A stretch of 64,000 nt of DNA from Steinernema hermaphroditum (taxonomy: Eukaryota; Nematoda; Chromadorea; Rhabditida; Steinernematidae), in assembly GCA_030435675.1 (NCBI GenBank), contig CM059623.1:9946012-10010011 (forward strand), read 5' to 3'. The translations under genes were made by a program, and so were the position numbers. Shown piece after piece: positions 45,845 through 53,045 of this stretch (position 1 is its first letter; the number at the start of each line of letters is the position of its first letter). Below the pieces are notes generated by a model. That model did no database searches. It worked only from the letters and a program-made list of their open reading frames with translations, and was not told where the DNA came from.

Positions 45845-46227
45845 TACTTTGTCCATCAAATAAATTGTGAACTCATCTTTGTTTCCCCATAAAGGATGCC
45901 ACCGTCGCCGTCACGCGACTCACTTTGGAGATACACGAAGCACGTCGCACGCCTTCACATAATAACATACACTACAATAGTAAAGAAGTAACATATGCCC
46001 AAATAGTGAAAAATCCTATTGTGATGTGCGAGAGGTGTCACTACCGTACCTCTTGCAGAACGACTACAGATGCAAACGCTACCAAAAGACGCCGTGCATG
46101 CAGACGTCTGCACCGCTTCAACTTTGCAGACACTGCCGCTCGGTTCCAGACAGAATCCTCTCCCTCGCCACTCCATTTCATCACTTTCACTCGTGCGGAG
46201 CAGTCGCTCTTCGTCTTCTTCTGCGGG
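45845..46227. other. Intergenic / kinase 5' flank
   Basis: 3' UTR of the preceding gene (AATAAA at about 45859) and the upstream region of the SH2 kinase. An older inverted copy is at 22845-23260. Open frames here are not supported. Confidence 0.5.
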
Positions 46228-47948
46228 ATGTGTGCTGATGTCGCCACGCCCGTCCGAAGTTCGAACAGGATGCGGACTCTCAGAGAATCCAAGAGTCGAA
46301 TCAGTCAGGTGTAGTCCACATTTTGGCTTCTATGTGACTCAGTTCTTTGATTTCAGATCGAGAAAGAAGCGCTAATCTCGCAAGTGGAGCCCAATGGGAA
46401 GATCAAACTGGAGAAGATTCCCTCACGGCAGGCCGCGAATAAGAAGATCTTGGACGAAGAGCCGTACTACCACGGCTTCATGAGCGTTGAAGAAACGAAA
46501 CATCTTCTCGCCGAACAAGGCGAATTCCTCGTACGCAAAGCCGATTTGTCTTCCGGACTGGTAAGCACCGGCTTCTGATACATAAATAAGTATAGTTTCG
46601 CTGTTTTAGAGTTTCTTAATTTCGATTTTCTGGGACAACGAAGTCAAACACATCGCGATTTTGAGGACGAAGACCAAGGGATACTACTACGTTCATCGGT
46701 ACTGTTTTGAGGTAATAATTAGAGGAGTCCGCTTGTTGTAAAGGATGTTCGTTCAGAGTGTTCCTGATCTGATACGATACCACCAACGGAAACATATCGC
46801 CATCGACAAGGAGGTTCCCATCCAGCTTCGAACGTTCCATGAACGCGACAACTGGCAACTCTACCACGAGCAGGTTGAGATGGGCAAGAAGCTGGGGAAC
46901 GGCGAATTCGGAGAAGTTTTTTCGGGCAAGCTGACAAACGGACTTTTTGGAAAGCCGGTAGAAGTCGCTGTGAAGACTCTCAAACCTGGGAGTCTCTGTC
47001 CCGACAATCGGTAGGTTTCCTCTTAAGTGCATAAGTGTAAAAGGATCTATTCAGGATCAAATTCCTTCGAGAAGCAAACCTGATGTTGAAGATCCGCCAC
47101 TCCAATGTCATTCGGCTCTATGGAGTGTGTACAACTCGTGAACCAATCATGATCGTCATGGAAATGGCACCGGGAGGATCGCTGTTGGATTGCGTTCGCA
47201 AAGCGCAGAACCCGCCAAACACAGAGAAGAAGATCTCCTATCTGGTCGGAGTCGCCGAAGGAATGGCACACCTGGAGCAAGAGCTCGTCATTCACCGTGA
47301 TTTGGCTGCGCGTAACTGCCTCATCGGCAAGGACGATCAGGCGAAAATCAGCGATTTCGGACTTTCCCTCAGCGGAGTAGCGTGCCTCGAGCGGTCGAAG
47401 CTGAAGAAGGTACCTGTCCGTTGGATAGCTCCGGAAACACTGACCAGAGGCACCTACTCGAACAAGAGCGACGTGTGGAGCTACGGTGTCGTCGTTTGGG
47501 AAGTGTTCAACAAAGGCCGATTGCCCTACAAGGAAATAGGGAAGAACAAGGAGGTTCGGAAGAAAGTTCTGGAAGGGTACAGACTTCCGCCAGGGGAAGG
47601 TACGGTAATCAAATTATGCAGTCAAAATCATGAACGCATGTTTCAGAGATTACCAGAGAAATGAAGAACGTGATGATCGCTTGTTTCACCACAAATCCTA
47701 ACGATCGACCGACATTCCACGACCTTCTGAAGATGCTGAAGGGTGACACACAACCCAAGAAGAGCTTCTTTTCCAAGCTCTTTCGATCGAAGGAGAAGTC
47801 GAAACCCGACATAACGCCGAGATCCTTCTCGCTGCAAGGCACTCAGAAGTCGAAGAGCGTCGTGTGCTCGTCGGCGAAGACTTCGATGAAGTCGACCAAC
47901 GCCAGCTGTGGGAACTACACGACGATGACCATTGTCACGGAGACTTGA
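46228..47948 (+). CDS. SH2-domain cytoplasmic tyrosine kinase (nematode Fer-like), 495 aa
   Basis: Six exons: 46228-46308, 46357-46560, 46610-46711, 46757-47010, 47055-47599 and 47647-47948, in phase. N-terminal ~55 residues, then SH2 (EPYYHGFMSVEETKHLL, GEFLVRKADLSSGL with the phosphotyrosine-binding FLVR Arg). Kinase: GNGEFGEVFSG loop, VAVKTLK lysine, HRDLAARN catalytic loop, DFGLS, PVRWIAPETL substrate loop and DVWSYGVVVWE. The C-terminal ~75 residues are basic and Ser/Thr-rich (KSFFSKLFRSKEK). SH2-kinase proteins without F-BAR or SH3 are greatly expanded in nematodes and often sperm-enriched (SPE-8 is one), so a germline role is plausible. It phosphorylates tyrosine on protein substrates. 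The start Met is the first in a frame that splices in phase; it could lie further 5'. Confidence 0.93.
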
Positions 47949-48267
47949 TTATGTAGTTTTTGTAAAAACGTTATTTTTTGGTTAGTCACCTTTGACTTTA
48001 CAGTGAATGGAAGACGCTCAGAATAGCGTCTTTAGTGAAGTAAATCTAAATAGAGGAAAACGTGCTAACGACACTACGGTCTTCGAGAGTCACTGAAGGT
48101 GTACGATAAGAATATGCACACACATGACTACCACACTATATAATGGTTTATAGCGTTCGATAGATGTTATCATTTATAAATAAACTCCGCAACGAAGAGC
48201 ATTTATTCTTCGAACCTCGGTACTAAAGACAATCTGTACAGTTCAACAGTGGATGGAGATATCTGAA
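47949..48267. other. Intergenic, no gene seen
   Basis: Convergent 3' flanks of the kinase and the minus-strand His-rich gene. No supported exon. Confidence 0.5.
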
Positions 48268-48537
48268 TCAGTGATGACCGTGGTGTCCGTGATGGCTATC
48301 GTGGTGTCCGTGGTGTCCATGGCCGAAGAAGCCATGATCTGAAATGGTTTTCATGACCAGAAACCAGGATAGGAAACACTCACGGTGCTCTTCGTGGTGT
48401 CCATGATGATGAGGTTCGTGGTGCTCCACGTGGTGCACTTCGTGATGGCCATGATGTCCATGGTGGCCGTGATGGTGCTCCTCATGGATGTGGCGCTCGT
48501 ACTCGTGGTGACCGTGGTGTCCGTGGTGGTGGCTCAT
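48268..48537 (-). CDS. His-rich protein A, 74 aa
   Basis: Two exons, 48537-48384 and 48338-48268. The protein starts MSHHHGHHGHHEYERHIHEE and is almost only His, Gly and Glu, with HHGHHGHHEVHHVEHHE in exon 1 and HGFFGHGHHGHHDSHHGHHG in exon 2. The second exon is 71 nt and begins in phase 1 by completing a His codon, exactly as in the plus-strand gene at 48996. No signal peptide. Such runs of HHGH can bind Zn, Cu, Ni or haem (known of His-rich proteins; inferred here). A CATAAAA box lies 72 bp upstream, and the gene is divergent from 48996 across a 458-bp spacer. Confidence 0.8.
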   Translation of the reverse strand: MSHHHGHHGHHEYERHIHEEHHHGHHGHHGHHEVHHVEHHEPHHHGHHEEHRECFLSWFLVMKTISDHGFFGHGHHGHHDSHHGHHGHH

Positions 48538-48608
48538 TCTGAAAGGAAAGCAGCCGCACATGGAGGGGAAAAGGAATGAAGTTTGGCGTTTTGGTGCTGA
48601 CGGCGCCC

Positions 48609-48615
48609 TTTTATG
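48609..48615 (-). promoter_or_regulatory. TATA-like box CATAAAA
   Basis: CATAAAAGGGCGCC on the minus strand, 72 bp before the ATG of His-rich protein A. Confidence 0.45.
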
Positions 48616-48944
48616 GCTGCGAACCCATGACGCCTCTGCGCACACGTCATCGAGGTCTTATCTTTACGAGGCGATTGTTCAGCTCGAAGGCAAACATTCC
48701 GTGCTCCGGTTTATTGGCTACGGGCGCTATTTCAGGCAAGATCGCAACTTGTGCGTTGATTTGCTCGTCTTCATTACACAAAAAACACAAATCAAGCCAA
48801 ATTCATCTCTACGGTTCACTGCAAGAGAGCCTTTCGAAAGTTCTGTAACAAGACCACAATTTTTATCTGTATCGATGATGACGAAAGTCGTTACGCAATG
48901 AAAGATAAACACACAGAGTGACTCACGGGTTCCTAAGCTGTGCA

Positions 48945-48951
48945 CATAAAA
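48945..48951 (+). promoter_or_regulatory. TATA-like box CATAAAA
   Basis: CATAAAAGGGACC, 45 bp before the ATG of His-rich protein B. Together with the box at 48609-48615 it marks a bidirectional promoter region. Confidence 0.5.
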
Positions 48952-48995
48952 GGGACCGTCCTTGTCACTGTTATCTCTCGCGTCCTCCTTGAATC

Positions 48996-49282
48996 ATGAG
49001 CTACCACCACCACTACGGTCATCATGGTGGCCATTACCACTACGAGCACTGCGAGCCTCGAATCCACTGTGAGCCCGAGCCTCATCACGTCGTCGTCCAC
49101 GAGCCTCACTACGTGAGCTACCCCCCTCACCACCATCACTACGAACATGGCCACGTTGAGTACCGTAAGTTATTGTCACTGGGGGCCAAAAGCCAATGGC
49201 GAACATTGCAGATCATCCTCACCACCACTACGAACACTACGGTCACCATCACGGCTACCACCATCACCACCACCACTGTTGA
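48996..49282 (+). CDS. His-rich protein B, 79 aa
   Basis: Two exons, 48996-49164 and 49212-49282. Exon 1 encodes MSYHHHYGHHGGHYHYEHCE, PHHVVVHEPHYVSYPPHHHH and HGHVEY; exon 2 is 71 nt and encodes HPHHHYEHYGHHHGYHHHHH with a final HC. The splice falls in phase 1 within a His codon (C plus AT), identical to His-rich A and C. It has two or three cysteines, unlike A. No signal peptide. A divergent paralogue of 48268-48537. Confidence 0.8.
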
Positions 49283-49582
49283 ACTTATTACGGATTTCTG
49301 TACATATCGGTGAACATAGTAAATGGCCTTGCATCGTAAATCTGTGTCTAACTCTTTTAAACATTTCACACGTTGAGATATTTCTCTTTTCTAGCATAAG
49401 GAAACACTTTTTGATAACCGTAATGAGACATGGGAACAAGAGCTTATCACAGGTTTGCTTCGGCGATCATCGATCAACGAAACAGTCATTCAATATTAGT
49501 CACATGATCGCCGTCGAGTGTTTGTTCACCAATGCATCTCTTTTGCCTCTCTCTTTCGTCTTGTTCCTGCTTCTCTCTTCAA
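49283..49582. other. Intergenic, no gene seen
   Basis: 3' flank of His-rich B (no clear AATAAA in the first 40 bases). No supported exon. Confidence 0.4.
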
Positions 49583-49759
49583 ATGGGCAGCCATTCCTCA
49601 ACACAGGAGCCCTGCAATGAAATGCCTCACTTAGCCAGAATCACTGAACCAGATGATCCTCGTTTGCCTTATGGTGAGAAGTGGCCGCTTGATCCTATTC
49701 CAGCTTTTAGACCTCCAACTGAACACCCGTGGAACGTGCAGATATCCGCCAATTTGTAA
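49583..49759 (+). CDS. Possible small protein with N-myristoylation-type start, 58 aa
   Basis: A single frame beginning MGSHSSTQEPCNEMPHLARI, then EPDDPRLPYGEKWPLDPIPA and ending VQISANL. MGSHSS fits the MGxxxS myristoylation consensus. Pyrimidine-rich sequence precedes the ATG, so the ATG could lie just after a splice acceptor (cis or trans). An upstream ATG at 49532 would add a hydrophobic Cys/Ser segment. Homology is unknown, and the composition (many Pro, Glu) is protein-like. Low confidence. Confidence 0.35.
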   Translation: MGSHSSTQEPCNEMPHLARITEPDDPRLPYGEKWPLDPIPAFRPPTEHPWNVQISANL

Positions 49760-50183
49760 ATATTCGAACCATAGATCATACGTTCTATATGTAATTGACG
49801 GACCAGAGGAACGCGACCTTGATGATAACGATACGGACACTTTCATTTGCCATCTATAAAATTCGGGATATACTCTTTCTAATAAAGCAAACTCCTTTCT
49901 ACGTGCTCAAGTTCATAGGCATCACCCAACTCTCAAAGGACGATGCTCAAAGTGCACATGTAGTTCATCAATTTATGACCCTATTTGTGGGGTGTCGATC
50001 GCCATATGTGAGTGACACAGCGAGGTGAGCGCTTTCGAAGAAGGCTAACAGCTATTGATAACGTCGATAAGAGCACGTAAACAATTCATTTCAGTTGGAT
50101 TGGCGGTGTTTTTCTCAGTTTGTACGTAAATTCCGTTTTCTTGTAGTAGTCGCTGCAGTGTTTTAGTACTTCTACTCTCCACA

Positions 50184-50462
50184 ATGGGCTGCTCTTTGTC
50201 CAGGCTCCAAGATGGCAGCTTCCTCTACTACCTGAAGAAGCGCGAAAATGGAATCGAGGACGACCAACATGAGGACAAAAACCCGAATGGTGAATTATGC
50301 GTGTCGTAGGAGCACAATTAAGGGCCTATTTTAGAAAGACGCCATTATTCATCTATTAGTCAGTCGGAGGACCGACTGCCGATCCCTTTCCAAGATCCTC
50401 TTGGCGTCGTCTTCTGCATGGAAGGCCTTGACTACGTCGAGAACTTCGAAAGCACGTACTAA
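50184..50462 (+). CDS. Small predicted myristoylated/palmitoylated protein, 77 aa
   Basis: Two exons, 50184-50289 and 50335-50462, joined by a 45-bp intron in phase 1. The start MGCSLSRLQDGSFLYYLKKR is a classic dual acylation signal: Gly2 for myristate, Cys3 for palmitate. Exon 2 ends QSEDRLPIPFQDPLGVVFCM and GLDYVENFESTY. It has no transmembrane segment, so membrane attachment would be through lipids. The DRLPIPFQDPLGVVF phrase looks evolutionarily constrained, but I cannot name the family. It is convergent with the His-rich gene C, with stops about 50 bp apart. Confidence 0.72.
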
Positions 50463-50513
50463 GACAAAGCTTCTCTTTTATGCTGTACATATGTATAATC
50501 AACGTATTTCACA

Positions 50514-50766
50514 TTACTTGGAGTCTTGTTTCCCCTCCGTCTTTTTCCGTTCTCCATGCATTAACGTGTGGCCGTGGGAGTGCGGATGATCTGAAAAGAT
50601 TCTCAGTTCTCCAGAGACGAACGACTCACTTAATGTACTTACGATTCTGGGCGTGATGATGGTGGTCGTAGTGACTGCCTCCAGAGCTAGTAGAAGAGCC
50701 AGAGCCCGAATGGAAATGGGACTTATGGAGCCCACTATGACGGTGATGACGATGGGAGTGGGGCAT
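50514..50766 (-). CDS. His-rich protein C, 66 aa
   Basis: Two exons, 50766-50643 and 50590-50514. Exon 1: MPHSHRHHRHSGLHKSHFHS, a Ser/Gly linker, then HYDHHHHAQN. Exon 2 (77 nt) again begins by completing a His codon in phase 1 and reads HHPHSHGHTLMHGERKKTEG with a Lys-rich end. The splice position and following HHPH match protein B, making this the third paralogue. The long frame upstream of the chosen Met has no His bias and was not included. Confidence 0.7.
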
Positions 50767-50918
50767 GTCGACTAACAGAGAACGGGAAGAGGAGCGAACG
50801 TTCTTATGTACTGTTTGTTGAAGAAAACAGGTTTTATATGTGTCAACAAGTGGCCGAAAGTACTCATTTATTGAATTCACAGGCAAGTCAAAACATGATT
50901 AAGCACTTGGACTTGAAC

Positions 50919-52751
50919 TTATGGGGCGGTTATTTGAAACAGTCCGGTCTTAGGGTTGAACCACAGCACACTTCCATTGGAGTACCTGACGAACAAGGCC
51001 TTGGCAGTGTGATCGAAGCTAAGAGGAGAAAAGTTGATGCGGCATGGGTAGTTCGGGAAGATACGGTAGTAAGAGAGGGACCATGGACCAGGTCCAAAGC
51101 ACAAACCGTAGTAGGTACAAGCGATATTGCGTTGTTGGGGATGAGTGTAACAGGGAAGAGCACGGTATTCGTTCTTTCCGTTTACTTTGAAGTACCCAGC
51201 GGGAGCGAGAGGGAGGGCCTCTTCTTTCGGCTTCGTCGGCTCCTCCACTTCAGGCTTCTTCGGTTTCTCTTCCTTGGGCTCCTCTACCTCAGGCTTCTTT
51301 GGCTCCTCTACCTCAGGTTTCTTTGGCTCCTCTTCCTTGGGCTCCTCTACCTCAGGCTTCTTTGGCTCCTCCACCTCAGGTTTCTTTGGCTCCTCTACCT
51401 CAGGTTTCTTTGGCTCTTCCACCTCAGGTTTCTTTGGCTCCTCTACCTCAGGTTTCTTTGGCTCCTCTTCCTTGGGCTCCTCTACCTCAGGCTTCTTTGG
51501 CTCCTCCACCTCAGGCTTCTTTGGCTCCTCTATCTCAGGTTTCTTTGGCCCCCCTTCCTTGGGCTCCTCTACCTCAGGCTTCTTTGGCTCCTCTACCTCA
51601 GGTTTCTTTGGCTCCTCTTCCTTGGGCTCCTCTATCTCAGGCTTCTTTGGCTCCTCCACCTCAGGTTTCTTTGGCTCCTCTACCTCAGGTTTCTTTGGCT
51701 CTTCCACCTCAGGTTTCTTTGGCTCCTCTACCTCAGGTTTCTTTGGCTCCTCTTCCTTGGGCTCCTCTACCTCAGGCTTCTTTGGCTCCTCCACCTCAGG
51801 CATCTTTGGCTCCTCTATCTCAGGTTTCTTTGGCTCCCCTTCCTTGGGCTCCTCTACCTCAGGCTTCTTTGGCTCCTCTACCTCAGGTTTCTTTGGCGCC
51901 TCTTCCTTGGGCTCCTCTACCTCAGGCTTCTTTGGCTCCTCTACCTCAGGTTTCTTTGGCTCCTCCACTTCGGGCTTCTTTGGCTCCTCCACTTCAGGCT
52001 TCTTCGGCTCCTCCACTTCAGGCTTCTTCGGCTCCTCCACTTCAGGCTTCTTCGGCTCCTCCACTTCAGGCTTCTTCGGCTCCTCTTTCTTCGGCTTCGT
52101 TGGCTCCTCTACATCAGACTTCTTCGGCTCCTCTTCCTTCGGTTCTTCTACTTCAGACTTCTTCGGCTCCTCCACTTCGGGCTTCTTTGGCTCCTCCACT
52201 TCAGGCTTCTTCGGTTCCTCTTCCTTGGGCTTCGGCTCCTCTACTTCAGGCTTCTTCGGCTCCTCTTCCTTGGGCTTCGTCGGCTCTTCCACTTTAAGCT
52301 CCTCTTCCTTGGGCTTCGGCTCCTCTACTTCAGGTTTCTTCGGCTCCTCTACTTCAGATTTCTTCGGCTCCTCCACTTCGGGCTTCTTTGGCTCCTCCAC
52401 TTTAAGCTCTTCTTCCTTCGGCTTCGTCAGCGGTTCCTTTCCCTGAGGTTGGGTGGGATTCTCTCCATCTTGCGAGGTTCCCTCCGAGAGCTTCTCGTTC
52501 TCTTTTGGAAGGTTAACATTCGGCTCGCTTTTGGGTTGTGCACTCTCCTGATTCACGCTGAGATCTCCTTCCAACGGGGCAGGTGCCACATCTCTGCTGA
52601 GTCGGGCGACCGGAAAAAACGGTTTCAGGAACCTTCCATCATTGTAATCCGCAGCTACGTAAATCAAATGATTGTCTGCTATACGGTGACACATACCTGG
52701 AGCTGCGAGAGCGGCGGCGAGAAAAGCCAACACACAGAGCAGAACATTCAT
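50919..52751 (-). CDS. Secreted VEEPKKPE-repeat protein, 596 aa
   Basis: Two exons, 52751-52697 and 52654-50919. Signal peptide MNVLLCVLAFLAAALAAP. The 42-bp intron has no stop and keeps frame, so unspliced reading is also open. After an acidic linker (residues ~20-120), about 400 residues are an array of the 8-residue unit EEPKKPEV with variants (PKEEEPKKPE, PTKPKEEE). The last ~85 residues are a non-repetitive domain with four cysteines (LPCYTHPQQRNIACTYYGLC, YPCRINF) ending KTGLFQITAP. The protein would be a highly charged rod or random coil, secreted. It may be a matrix, mucin-like or cuticle protein; function is not shown. Confidence 0.85.
   Translation of the reverse strand: MNVLLCVLAFLAAALAAPGMCHRIADNHLIYVAADYNDGRFLKPFFPVARLSRDVAPAPLEGDLSVNQESAQPKSEPNVNLPKENEKLSEGTSQDGENPTQPQGKEPLTKPKEEELKVEEPKKPEVEEPKKSEVEEPKKPEVEEPKPKEEELKVEEPTKPKEEEPKKPEVEEPKPKEEEPKKPEVEEPKKPEVEEPKKSEVEEPKEEEPKKSDVEEPTKPKKEEPKKPEVEEPKKPEVEEPKKPEVEEPKKPEVEEPKKPEVEEPKKPEVEEPKKPEVEEPKEEAPKKPEVEEPKKPEVEEPKEGEPKKPEIEEPKMPEVEEPKKPEVEEPKEEEPKKPEVEEPKKPEVEEPKKPEVEEPKKPEVEEPKKPEIEEPKEEEPKKPEVEEPKKPEVEEPKEGGPKKPEIEEPKKPEVEEPKKPEVEEPKEEEPKKPEVEEPKKPEVEEPKKPEVEEPKKPEVEEPKKPEVEEPKEEEPKKPEVEEPKKPEVEEPKEEKPKKPEVEEPTKPKEEALPLAPAGYFKVNGKNEYRALPCYTHPQQRNIACTYYGLCFGPGPWSLSYYRIFPNYPCRINFSPLSFDHTAKALFVRYSNGSVLWFNPKTGLFQITAP
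51187..52430 (-). repeat. 24-bp coding tandem repeat with 285-bp higher-order unit
   Basis: The basic unit encodes EEPKKPEV (24 bp). Within it, a longer block recurs: the rare variant EGGPKKPEIEEP (near 51547) and EGEPKKPEIEEP (near 51832) sit 285 bp apart with nearly identical surroundings, implying duplication of ~95-codon segments. Being stop-free on both strands, the array creates long false frames on the plus strand. Confidence 0.85.
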
Positions 52752-52783
52752 GATGGAATGACTGTTTGTTGGCATCACCGTTG

Positions 52784-52790
52784 TTTTATG
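52784..52790 (-). promoter_or_regulatory. TATA-like box CATAAAA
   Basis: GCATAAAACAAC on the minus strand, 33 bp before the ATG of the VEEPKKPE-repeat gene. Confidence 0.5.
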
Positions 52791-53045
52791 CAATCGAATG
52801 AGGCCAATACGTGAAACAAAAGCGCATTCTTGGGCGCTGGAAGACGGAAATACGCGTGGGATGCTGCGTAAGCGTCGGGAAATGTGACCAAAAAGTCTTC
52901 GGCACAAAGGAGGGCACAATTGTAATTCTGATAGTTTTATTTGATTTAAAGGCTGCAATGAGAAAACGGAAACAACAGTTATTAAAGTAAATACCAATTA
53001 AGTTGCAACGTGTTGTATTTAAAATGTGTTGTATTCTCCATAGCC

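Noticed and set aside
50838..52814. Long plus-strand open frames of Leu/Phe/Trp and of Gly/Ser/Phe opposite the VEEPKKPE gene
   Set aside because: They are antisense shadows of a 24-bp repeat without stops; neither has a signal or splice context.
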